IMG/VR virus record: IMGVR_UViG_3300044630_002745
Coordinates: 1-25,250 of that record
DNA from: a virus
Strand: one strand, 5' to 3'
DNA length: 25,250 nucleotides
Shown here: one piece after another, positions 14,312 through 21,057 of the stretch
Layout of the letters: each line of letters starts with the position of its first letter
Position numbering within the stretch: the first letter of the stretch is position 1
Notes under the pieces: model-generated
What the model saw: the letters and a program-made list of their open reading frames with translations, nothing else
Told to the model about the DNA's origin: nothing
Database searches by the model: none
Position numbers and translations under genes: made by a program

Positions 14312-15235
14312 TCAGATCAGTCGGTTGTCTCGGTATACCTTATCGTGCCAGCCGACAATACTATAGCGCACCTCATAGTTGACCTTATAGAGCAGGCCGT
14401 AGTCCTGAACGTTTACCTGAGACAGCAGCAGTTGATTGAAAGAACCGTTGGCCGCGCTGGAAACCCAAGTGGTTCCGGCGTAGTCCGGGATAATCTTAGG
14501 CAGGACACTAGACCAGTCGTTATCGCGGGAGGTCGTGCCGAGGTAGTCCATCATGTTATGAACCTCAGAGGCTTCGGTTGTGTAGAAGTGGCCGGAGAAG
14601 GACGAGGTCGGGGCGAGGTAGTTGGTCTTTCCGTAGAAGTGCTTATCAGCCGCCTTGACGAAACCGATGAAGCGACCGCCCTGCGGGTCCTCGAAGCACG
14701 CGCCGTTCTGGCCGAGGTATGACTGCTTCTTGTTGACCAGGGCAGTGATCGGGGAGCCGTCGCCGTTGTATCCCGTGATGACAGTGATGAAGTCGGCGGT
14801 GTTCTTGATTTCCACCAGAGGACCGATGGGCGACTGGGTGTAACTTCCAGCTGCGCCGGCGATGACGCCATCATATCCGTCACCGCCAGGTTCAAAGAAG
14901 TTGGGGTTGGTCGTGATGTTCTCGGACGTCAGGCCATTGGACGCGCCGACCTCGGGGTTGGTGTAAACTCCCTCGTTCACGTCAGGGTCGATGCCGATGT
15001 AGTCCACCGTGATTATGGCCATCCCGAGGGCATCGTAAGACACGGAGAACTTGTGCGCCGCCAGGGCCGCGTTGATGGGACAGGTCGAGCCTCGGTTTCC
15101 GACCGATAGATCGTTGTTGGTGTTGGCCTTCCAGACGCAGGTGGCCGTGAGCAAGCCGTAGCCGTCGTTGCTCAGTTTGCCTCCAGGCTGGAGAACCGGG
15201 GCGTTTAGGTTGTTGCCGTAGTCTTGACGTGCCAT
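14312..15235 (-). CDS. Tail protein downstream of tape measure, 307 aa
   Basis: The start at 15235 (MARQDYGNN) follows the tape-measure stop (15241) by 5 nt; the ATG at 15313 lies inside the tape-measure gene and gives a Cys/His-rich nonsense extension. The protein is Gly/Asn/Tyr-rich, beta-like, and ends LLYKVNYEVRYSIVGWHDKV, a style seen in tail-tip or distal-tail proteins. No motif names it. By order after the tape measure it may be the distal tail protein or part of the tail tip (inference). The leader (GGGCAAATAAACTTT-ATG) is A-rich without a Shine-Dalgarno sequence. Confidence 0.6.
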   Translation of the reverse strand: MARQDYGNNLNAPVLQPGGKLSNDGYGLLTATCVWKANTNNDLSVGNRGSTCPINAALAAHKFSVSYDALGMAIITVDYIGIDPDVNEGVYTNPEVGASNGLTSENITTNPNFFEPGGDGYDGVIAGAAGSYTQSPIGPLVEIKNTADFITVITGYNGDGSPITALVNKKQSYLGQNGACFEDPQGGRFIGFVKAADKHFYGKTNYLAPTSSFSGHFYTTEASEVHNMMDYLGTTSRDNDWSSVLPKIIPDYAGTTWVSSAANGSFNQLLLSQVNVQDYGLLYKVNYEVRYSIVGWHDKVYRDNRLI

Positions 15236-15240
15236 AAAGT

Positions 15241-16149
15241 TTATTTGCCCTTGAGCATGGCGGCGCGGGAAGGCGCAGCGGTGGAGGTGGCACCAGCAGG
15301 AGCATCCAGCCAACTAGAGGTGCGGCCTCCGCCAGAGGTGACGAGCTGAGCCAGAAGGTCGTTGGTCTTCTTGGCCTCTTCGAGCTGGGAGGCCATCGCC
15401 TCCAGCACCGGGTTGGCGCCGACGCCGACGACGTTGGAGAAGCCTTCAGGACCCTTGAAGGTGGTCGGCATCTTATCGACTTCCTTCTGGGCTGCGAGTT
15501 GAGACTCAGCGGCTTCCTTCTGCTTGGCGGCGGCCTCTTCGGCCTTCTTCTTGGCAATCATCTCCGGGTCTACGGCGACGCGAGCCATAGAACGCTTTTC
15601 CAGGACCTGCTGAAACTCTTCATCTTTTGAAAAGTCACTGATTCCAGCGTTCATCAGGAAAGACTTACCAGCACGACGAGCGAAATCAAAAACGCCCGTT
15701 GATTCTTTCATAAATTGAAATGTGGCTTTATTAGCCTCATCTCCAATTCCAAGAAATCCGCCCTCCTTGCCTTGCTCTTCAGCCAAAGCCTCGGCGGCTA
15801 GCTTGGCGTTCTTGCGATCCAAGGCGTCCTGACGGCGACGGGCCGCTTCTTGCGCTGAAGTCACCGTACCCTCTCGCATATACTTGTTGCCGCCACCTTC
15901 GGCCACGGCCTTGGCGTCCTGCACGGCTTGCCGGTTCTTTTCGATGGCCGCAGAGATGGAACTCATGGCCGCATTGAGCAGGACCATCGGGGCCGCGAAG
16001 GAAAGGAACAGGTCCTTGCCGAAGGACTTGAAGCGGTTCTCGATTCCCTCGATGTTCTTCTCCAGGGCGCTGACGGACTTCTTGACCTTCTCGGTCACCT
16101 GCTCGGCGTTGGTATCGCCGTTGATGCTGAACTTGATGACGTTGCTCAT
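15241..16149 (-). CDS. Short tape-measure-like protein, 302 aa
   Basis: Starts at an ATGA overlap with the tail chaperone gene, the usual place for a tape measure. Residues 10-50 are helical with a coiled coil (VTEKVKKSVSALEKNIEGIE). A hydrophobic stretch, LFLSFAAPMVLLNAAMSSIS (about 47-66), is typical of tape measures. Ala/Glu/Lys-rich helices follow (AAAKQKEAAESQLAAQKEVD, about 209-228). If it sets tail length at about 1.5 angstrom per residue, the tail would be near 45 nm, short for a siphovirus. An internal part (about 15600-15780) has clearly lower GC. Alternatively this is only part of the tape function, or a short-tail accessory. Confidence 0.6.
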   Translation of the reverse strand: MSNVIKFSINGDTNAEQVTEKVKKSVSALEKNIEGIENRFKSFGKDLFLSFAAPMVLLNAAMSSISAAIEKNRQAVQDAKAVAEGGGNKYMREGTVTSAQEAARRRQDALDRKNAKLAAEALAEEQGKEGGFLGIGDEANKATFQFMKESTGVFDFARRAGKSFLMNAGISDFSKDEEFQQVLEKRSMARVAVDPEMIAKKKAEEAAAKQKEAAESQLAAQKEVDKMPTTFKGPEGFSNVVGVGANPVLEAMASQLEEAKKTNDLLAQLVTSGGGRTSSWLDAPAGATSTAAPSRAAMLKGK

Positions 16150-16685
16150 GCTTGGATTTTTTCGAGTGAGTCGATTAGTTCCTCGTCCTCGGAGGTGAGG
16201 ACTTTGAGTTCGGCTCCCTTGCTGATCGCAAAGGTGGAGTTAAGCCAGATGGCCTGGCACTCCGGCATCGTCCACGCGCGCTCTTCTGGGATGCCGTTGG
16301 AAATCAGCGAGGCCACCACGGTTAAGACCCAAGGGGTCCCGCTGGTCTCGGAGTGCTTGGCCTTCTTCTCCCAGAACTTCGGCCACGCCTCGACGAGGAC
16401 GAACTTCGAGAAGCGTTCAATCTGCTCGGCAAAGTAATCATCGTTTGCGGTCATCTTGCCGAGATACCATGAGTCCTTCCAAGTCAGTTTGTCGAGGCGT
16501 TCGCCCGAGCAAATCTTTACGGCCACTAGCAGATCGAGCGGACGGATGCCGACGCCAGAGCGAAGGAGGGGGCTTTCGGCTGCTTCCAGCTGCACGCGGT
16601 GAAGCAAGCAGAACGGGGAAACAAAACGACCCAGGAGTTTGGTAAGCCCCGGGTCCGTGAAAGCGGATGTGAACCGCTTGTCCAT
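16146..16685 (-). CDS. Tail assembly chaperone-like protein, 179 aa
   Basis: The start at 16685 (MDKRFTSAFTDPGL) lies 4 nt after the tail-tube stop; the ATG at 16724 lies inside the tube gene. Order (tube, this gene, tape measure) and content (LLHRVQLEAAESPLLRSGVG, then PLDLLVAVKICSG, about 29-60) fit phage tail assembly chaperones (lambda gpG/phi29-unrelated HK97 gp13 style). Its last codons contain an A6 run (16162-16157) immediately before the tape-measure start. Role: binds the tape measure during tail polymerisation and is absent from the mature virion (family knowledge). No separate frameshift extension ORF was found. Confidence 0.55.
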   Translation of the reverse strand: MDKRFTSAFTDPGLTKLLGRFVSPFCLLHRVQLEAAESPLLRSGVGIRPLDLLVAVKICSGERLDKLTWKDSWYLGKMTANDDYFAEQIERFSKFVLVEAWPKFWEKKAKHSETSGTPWVLTVVASLISNGIPEERAWTMPECQAIWLNSTFAISKGAELKVLTSEDEELIDSLEKIQA

Positions 16686-16689
16686 GCGG

Positions 16690-17073
16690 TTAGGCGCCGG
16701 CGACGCCTTCGTAGCCGACGGCACTGACGGTTACGGCAGTGTATCCGCGATTAGATCCCTTGTCCGAGACCTTGGTCACCCAGCCAGAGAAGGCCGTGGA
16801 AGCCGAGCCGCCAGAGTAGGAAGAGGCGGTGTTGACCGTCAGGGTAAAGGATGCACCGAGGACAGGAATCGCCGTGGTTTTCGCGATTATTTCCACGCTC
16901 ACCTGGCAGCGTCTGTCGTCGCCGCGCCATGCGACGGTCTTGCCCGTCTCGTCGATGATGGTCGCTTCGTTGGCAAACTCGCCGTCGTTGGTGTAGGACT
17001 GGACAACGGCATTGGCCACGGTAGCGCCGGGAAGGCCATAGATTGCGGTTACCCCTTTGACGATAGCAGCCAT
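16690..17073 (-). CDS. Probable major tail tube protein, 127 aa
   Basis: A small protein (127 residues) of beta strands: begins MAAIVKGVTAIYGLPGATVA and has VVQSYTNDGEFANEATIIDE (about 23-42) and VSVEIIAKTTAIPVLGASF (about 58-76). Gene order (tail terminator upstream, chaperone and tape measure downstream) is that of the tail tube subunit. The short length suits compact lambda-gpV/HK97-like tube domains without an Ig extension. It starts after a perfect-looking copy of the leader motif, as expected for a protein made in many copies. Alternative: a smaller tail accessory with a tube-like fold. Confidence 0.55.
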   Translation of the reverse strand: MAAIVKGVTAIYGLPGATVANAVVQSYTNDGEFANEATIIDETGKTVAWRGDDRRCQVSVEIIAKTTAIPVLGASFTLTVNTASSYSGGSASTAFSGWVTKVSDKGSNRGYTAVTVSAVGYEGVAGA

Positions 17074-17098
17074 ATACTATTGCGGATAAGGTAAGGTT
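17071..17098 (-). promoter_or_regulatory. Leader motif copy A (before tail-tube gene)
   Basis: Minus strand: AACCTTAC (17098-17091), seven bases, GCAATAGTAT, then the ATG of the tail-tube gene. It is almost identical to the copies before the scaffold and gpW-like genes. No Shine-Dalgarno sequence is present. The first bases overlap the stop codon of the preceding gene. Confidence 0.65.
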
Positions 17099-17534
17099 AG
17101 CCCTCGGGGTTCACGACCACCAGAATGTCGTAGACTAGGACCGATGCCCAGGAGCGCTCGTTGACCCCTTCGTCTTCGGACAGGGGGGTGATATCGTAGC
17201 AGTGGGCGTCGCCTTGGGCGGTGAACACGTCCTGCAGCTCTTCGAGGTCCTGCATGGCGCCGGCAATGGCGGCCATCCGGGCACGGTGATCGGCTAGGGT
17301 CACGTCGTCGGCGGAGTCCAGCAGGGTGACGCGGACCGAGCAAGAGTAGTTCCCGAGGCCGTCAGGGAAGTCGTTAGGCAGGCGGGCGGAGTCGCAGAGC
17401 ACGATGGCCTTGGGGAGCACGTTCGTGTCGGCGCTGTCGCCCGTGTAGACGTTGACCCCGGTCAGTTCGACCTGGGCGGTTAGGTAGGTAGCCACTGCGG
17501 CTTCCACGATATGGCGGGCGGATTTGGTTCCCAT
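17097..17534 (-). CDS. Putative tail terminator / tail completion protein, 145 aa
   Basis: The start at 17534 (MGTKSARHIVEAAVATYL) is preferred to an ATG at 17603 inside the previous gene; its leader is A-rich (AAGCAAATAACTCT-ATG). The protein has an N-terminal helix, then strands such as TGVNVYTGDS, PKAIVLCDSAR and SVRVTLLDSADDV, a helix (RARMAAIAGAMQDLEELQDV), and strands at the end (SVLVYDILVVVN). That alternation and the gene order (after the gp10/Z-like protein, before the tube) fit tail terminators of lambda gpU type. The assignment rests mainly on position. Confidence 0.45.
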   Translation of the reverse strand: MGTKSARHIVEAAVATYLTAQVELTGVNVYTGDSADTNVLPKAIVLCDSARLPNDFPDGLGNYSCSVRVTLLDSADDVTLADHRARMAAIAGAMQDLEELQDVFTAQGDAHCYDITPLSEDEGVNERSWASVLVYDILVVVNPEG

Positions 17535-17538
17535 AGAG

Positions 17539-18501
17539 TTATTTGCTTTTACGAGCGTTAGCCTGAGCCAACGTTTTTTCAAACCTTGCGAGCACGGCGG
17601 CACGCATTTGTTTGACGCGGTTGCCGTAGACCAAGTTCTCGGTCCCGGCTTCTCCTGCCACGTTGTTGATGTTACCGATCAGGTTCATCACGGTCATCGA
17701 GACGAAACCTGGGCTACGGCTGGCGCTGAACACGCCCTGAGCCGAACGCTTGTTCGCGTCCACCCAAGGGGCGTCATAGGCGCCGAAGTTACGCTCGACG
17801 CCCTTCTTGGTCACGGGCTTGGGGACCTGCGCTAGGACCGCAGCCCAGCCGGACTTGACCCGTCCGACCTTGGCCTGACGTTCGGCTATGTAGGCTTGGA
17901 GTTGTTGGACTGAGCCGACCATATACTGCGGTCCGCCGACGGGCTGGTTGCGCTTCCAGCGTCCGTTCACGGCGTTCTTGTATTTGTCGTGGATGCCTCG
18001 CAGGTCGTTGGTCTGCCCTTCGATTGCCCTGATCTGCCCGTAGATGTTCGCCTTGTTCAGGTAGTTCTTGGCCTTCTTGAATGAGCGTTCCCAGCTCACG
18101 TCTTCCAGAATCTTACGCATGACCGGGGAGATGCCGCGTGCCTTGCCTGAATCGAAGTTGCCGTAGATTTCCATGAACGCCTGTCGGTCGTCGCCTCTGA
18201 CGGAGTTGATGACGCGGCGCAGCAGGACGGGCATCCCCTTCTTGGGGCTGTCCGCAGGAATGAAGATGCGTTTGATGTCCTTGGCCGTCTTACCCATGCC
18301 GGCCTTGTGGGCGGCTGAGCTTAGGCCACGGCCACCGCCGGCAGGCATCGGAGGGGTGAAGGTCATGGCGTCGCGGCACATCAGCCTGATCTGCTCGCGG
18401 GTGACCATCTCCATATCGCCCTTTACCTCGGCGGCAAAGTGCCGCATAGCCGCGTTGAAGTCGGCTAGGCTGGCTGGGTCGATGGCTCCCTTGCTGGCCA
18501 T
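17539..18501 (-). CDS. Head-tail connector / tail completion protein, HK97 gp10 or lambda Z-like, 320 aa
   Basis: The start overlaps the preceding stop (TAATG). The N-terminal part (FNAAMRHFAAEVKGDMEMVT, then LMCRDAMTFTPP, about 14-52) is the helix-to-loop pattern of the gp10/Z family, where residues after the helix read 'TP/TPPMPAGG'. At 320 residues it is about twice as long as HK97 gp10, with a basic, helical middle region (KAKNYLNKANIYGQIRAIEG) that may be an inserted domain. Inferred function: completes the head-tail joint. The position between the connector and terminator-like genes supports this. Confidence 0.5.
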   Translation of the reverse strand: MASKGAIDPASLADFNAAMRHFAAEVKGDMEMVTREQIRLMCRDAMTFTPPMPAGGGRGLSSAAHKAGMGKTAKDIKRIFIPADSPKKGMPVLLRRVINSVRGDDRQAFMEIYGNFDSGKARGISPVMRKILEDVSWERSFKKAKNYLNKANIYGQIRAIEGQTNDLRGIHDKYKNAVNGRWKRNQPVGGPQYMVGSVQQLQAYIAERQAKVGRVKSGWAAVLAQVPKPVTKKGVERNFGAYDAPWVDANKRSAQGVFSASRSPGFVSMTVMNLIGNINNVAGEAGTENLVYGNRVKQMRAAVLARFEKTLAQANARKSK

Positions 18502-18875
18502 TACTGGTTGTCGTCGATGCAGGTCAGCTCGATGACGGCGCTGGCCTGCTTGTAGGACTGGCCCTTAACCCGGAGGACCTGCCCGTTGACCGTCAGTTTC
18601 TTGCCAGGGGCTAGGGAGGCCACAGGGACGCCCGAGGCGATTGTGGCTACCTGACCTCCAACCCGGCCATCAGAAGCCGTCCAAGGGGCTGTAGCGGCGG
18701 CGAAACGCACCGTCCACATCTTTTCCTCGGTGAAGCCCCCCGCGTCGAACTTGGGGGTGTTCATGGGTTGGGACAGGCCGACGAGGAACAGGTTGGCCCC
18801 GACCGTAGCCGGAACCCCGATGTCTGCCAGGATGGATTGGAAGTCAGAGTTGAAGGTGGAACCGTAGAGGGACAT
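18501..18875 (-). CDS. Putative head-tail joining protein, 124 aa
   Basis: A short protein (MSLYGSTFNSDFQSILADIG at the start) with strands around KLTVNGQVLRVKGQSYKQAS (about 93-112) and SAVIELTCIDDNQ at the end, fitting a small beta-barrel of the lambda FII / head-tail attachment type. It is the first gene after the capsid terminator, so it must be expressed by readthrough or its own promoter. Its leader (TCCCTACCCACCCTC-ATG) lacks a Shine-Dalgarno sequence and is pyrimidine-rich. The family assignment is by position and fold style. Confidence 0.45.
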   Translation of the reverse strand: MSLYGSTFNSDFQSILADIGVPATVGANLFLVGLSQPMNTPKFDAGGFTEEKMWTVRFAAATAPWTASDGRVGGQVATIASGVPVASLAPGKKLTVNGQVLRVKGQSYKQASAVIELTCIDDNQ

Positions 18876-18901
18876 GAGGGTGGGTAGGGATTTAGGGATA
18901 C

Positions 18902-18926
18902 AAAAAAGCCCCCATCGCTGGGGGCT
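18902..18926 (-). terminator. Strong intrinsic terminator after the major capsid gene
   Basis: On the minus strand GCCCCC (18925-18920) pairs with GGGGGC (18913-18908), extended by one A-T pair, around a 6-nt loop, and is followed by TTTTTT (18907-18902). It is a textbook rho-independent terminator. It sits about 20 nt after the capsid stop and before the next head gene. A small CCCC/GGGG hairpin around the capsid stop codon precedes it. Confidence 0.9.
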
Positions 18927-18946
18927 GTTTCAGGACTCAGCCCCGA

Positions 18947-19801
18947 TTAGGGGTTGTAGACCGAGGCGAGAGTGCCCGTGGTGATCGCCTTGTTCGCACC
19001 GAACATCAGTTCCATGGAACCGACGAGGTTGCGGGTGCTCTTGTCAGCCCAGACGTTGTAGTAGACCGAGATGCCGAGACCTTCGATCGGGACCACTTCG
19101 CGCACGAGGAAGTCGTTGCCGACAGCGTCGAGGTCCGGGGCGGCAGCGGCCATAGCCAGCGCTTCGCTGGAAACCGCGAAGCCGGCGAGTTTCGCTTCGG
19201 ACGGGAAGAGGGAAGCGTAGAACACGCCACCGTCGAAACCGTAAGCGCCAGCGGAGAGCGGGAGGGAGGTCGTGCTGGTCGGGATGAGCTGGGAGTAGAT
19301 GCCCGGGTTCACGATCAGGGTCTTGCGACCAGCCTTGGAGACGCCAGCCCAGAGAGCCTTGAGCTGAGCGGAGCCAGGGGTGATAGCCGAATCAGCGGCG
19401 GTGACCGTGGCGGCGCCGAAGTTGGCGACGGTGATCGGAGCGGTAGCGGCGGCCCAGATGGAGTCGGCCAGCTTGTCCATGTTGATCTTCAGAATCTTCT
19501 CGAGCTTGATGCCGTTCTGGACGTCGGCGTAGGAGAGACCGAAGGGCTGGTAGAGGTGGTTCAGCGAGACGGCGGTGGCACCGAGGGTGCTGTCACCGAT
19601 GACGTTGAACGCGGTCGGGTTGGTCAGCGTGGTGCTGCCGGCGGTGGAGAGAGCCACCTGGACGACGTCCTTCGGGCGCTTCACGTCAGCCGAGAAGTCG
19701 GAGGCGAAGTTACCGAGGGCCGCGAGGCGGTTCGAGAGGTTGGTGAGGCTGAGCTCGGCGACGGTGTCGACGATCAGAGCGCTGTTGATGGTGTTAGGCA
19801 T
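18947..19801 (-). CDS. Major capsid protein
   Basis: A 284-residue protein starting MPNTINSALIVDTVAELSLT, with long Ala/Thr/Ser-rich stretches, VSKAGRKTLIVNPGIYSQLI (about 163-182), AAAPDLDAVGNDFLVREVVP (about 218-237) and a C-terminal strand segment GLGISVYYNVWADKSTR (about 242-258). That helix-strand arrangement and the position after the protease and scaffold genes fit an HK97-fold coat protein. Low Cys and Lys-to-Ala richness suit a high-copy virion protein. It is followed immediately by a strong terminator, as is common behind coat genes. Leader: CAACCTACTAGCTACCC-ATG, related in its AACC-TAC to the repeated motif but lacking GCAATA. Confidence 0.75.
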   Translation of the reverse strand: MPNTINSALIVDTVAELSLTNLSNRLAALGNFASDFSADVKRPKDVVQVALSTAGSTTLTNPTAFNVIGDSTLGATAVSLNHLYQPFGLSYADVQNGIKLEKILKINMDKLADSIWAAATAPITVANFGAATVTAADSAITPGSAQLKALWAGVSKAGRKTLIVNPGIYSQLIPTSTTSLPLSAGAYGFDGGVFYASLFPSEAKLAGFAVSSEALAMAAAAPDLDAVGNDFLVREVVPIEGLGISVYYNVWADKSTRNLVGSMELMFGANKAITTGTLASVYNP

Positions 19802-19831
19802 GGGTAGCTAGTAGGTTGAAGTGAGGGGAAA

Positions 19832-20230
19832 TTATTTGGAGAAGAGGACGGCCTTGTGCTTCTTGAGGAAGGCGCGGCGCTCAGGGCCGGCAGGCATCGA
19901 GGCATACTGCTCGTGGATGGAGCCGACAGCGGCGGCGACGACCGGGGCAGCGACAGGAGCCACGCCAGAAGAGGCGAGGATGTTCGCGGCTTCGACAGAG
20001 GCGGTGGCCTTGGAGGCTTCGAGCTCGACGATCTTGGCGTTGGCCTCGGCGAGGGCGGCTTCCAGTTCCTGAACCTTCTGGTCCTTGGCGGCGGCATCGA
20101 CCTTAGCCTGGTCGAGTTCGGCAGAGACGTTGACCACGGAGGCTTCGACCGTCTTGCGGAGGTCGTCGCGTTCAGCGGTGAGGGAGACGACAGCGGCCTC
20201 GGCGGCCTTGAAGCGTTCTTCGATGGTCAT
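19832..20230 (-). CDS. Candidate scaffold protein, coiled-coil, 132 aa
   Basis: Located between the S49 protease and the coat gene, the usual place for a scaffold. Residues 1-85 are a coiled coil (AEAAVVSLTAERDDLRKTVE and AKDQKVQELEAALAEANAKI). An Ala/Val/Pro linker follows (about 85-105), then a basic C terminus, MPAGPERRAFLKKHKAVLFS (112-131), resembling basic helix-loop-helix coat-binding tails. Role inferred: guides procapsid assembly and is cleaved or expelled. It is preceded by a copy of the leader motif, which fits a protein needed in large amounts. Alternatively it is a decoration or capsid-stabilising protein. Confidence 0.55.
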   Translation of the reverse strand: MTIEERFKAAEAAVVSLTAERDDLRKTVEASVVNVSAELDQAKVDAAAKDQKVQELEAALAEANAKIVELEASKATASVEAANILASSGVAPVAAPVVAAAVGSIHEQYASMPAGPERRAFLKKHKAVLFSK

Positions 20231-20255
20231 ATACTATTGCGTAGGGGGTAAGGTT
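20228..20255 (-). promoter_or_regulatory. Leader motif copy B (before scaffold-candidate gene)
   Basis: Minus strand: AACCTTAC (20255-20248), seven bases, GCAATAGTAT, then ATG. The downstream ten bases and the distance to the ATG are identical to copy A. It lies over the stop codon of the protease gene and in the short gap after it. No Shine-Dalgarno sequence is seen. Confidence 0.65.
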
Positions 20256-21057
20256 AAGCGGCCTGCTCGAAAGCGGCGAGGGCCTCGGCGAAGGAGGTGG
20301 CCAGACCCGTGACGAGGTTCTTGGCGGCGGCTTCCCGGCCAGAGAACACTTGGCCTTCCATGTCTTCGCGGCTGGCGAGCGAGCGCTTGCGGAGGACCGT
20401 CTGCTTGAACTCTTCATGCATGGCCTCGATGGACTTCTGCTCGAGCTCGCGCATCTCGTCGGTGTAACCTTCGCCGGCGATGTTCGGGGCCTTGTATTTG
20501 CCCGCACGGAACACCTCGACCTTGAGGCCCATGTTCTTGAACGCTTCGTCGTAGGACTCGTCCACGGCGATCACGCCTATGGAACCCACCATGGCGGAGG
20601 GCGATGCGATGACGTAGTCGGCTTGAGAGCCGGTGTAGTATGCCCCGGAGGCCATGAGCTTCTTGGCGTAGGACATGGTTGGCAGAGGGATGCTGGCGAT
20701 CTTGTCGGCGAGTTCGGGCGTGCCGACGACCGTCCCACCAGGGGAATCAATCTCGAAGGCGATGCGCTGGACCGCAGGGTTGGCAAGGGCTTCGTCAATC
20801 TGCTCGCTGACCTCGGTCATGTCCATGGCCCCGGTCATCTTCTCGAACTTGGTCAGGCCGACACCGAGGAATCCCTGGAGCGGGATGACCGCCGTTCCGC
20901 CCTGCGTGACGTAGGGCTTCGCGACAGGGTTGAAGAACATATCCAGCACGCTGTCCACGACGCCGTATTTCTCGGCATACTTCATGTGGTTCGCGGCCTT
21001 GATAGGGTCGCAGAGAAGTGGCTCTCTTCCAGAGAGTCCGTTGATTAAGCATTTCAC
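20254..21057 (-). CDS. S49 / SppA-like prohead protease
   Basis: A 267-residue protein starting with GTG in a GTGA overlap with the portal stop. Motifs of phage S49 peptidases (lambda gpC type): AFEIDSPGGTVVG (100-112), MASGAYYTGSQADYV (135-149, likely nucleophile Ser137) and SPSAMVGSIGVIAVD (152-166), with Lys187/Lys189 in FRAGKYKA as candidate general base. Role: cleaves scaffold and other head proteins during procapsid maturation. Order portal, protease, scaffold candidate, coat is standard. No fused scaffold domain is present, unlike lambda gpC, because the candidate scaffold is separate. Confidence 0.85.
   Translation of the reverse strand: MKCLINGLSGREPLLCDPIKAANHMKYAEKYGVVDSVLDMFFNPVAKPYVTQGGTAVIPLQGFLGVGLTKFEKMTGAMDMTEVSEQIDEALANPAVQRIAFEIDSPGGTVVGTPELADKIASIPLPTMSYAKKLMASGAYYTGSQADYVIASPSAMVGSIGVIAVDESYDEAFKNMGLKVEVFRAGKYKAPNIAGEGYTDEMRELEQKSIEAMHEEFKQTVLRKRSLASREDMEGQVFSGREAAAKNLVTGLATSFAEALAAFEQAA

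Noticed and set aside
20254-21057. Possibility that the protease gene begins at a later ATG (residue 25)
   Set aside because: The GTGA overlap with the portal stop is the same pattern as TerS/TerL; a later start would leave a gap.
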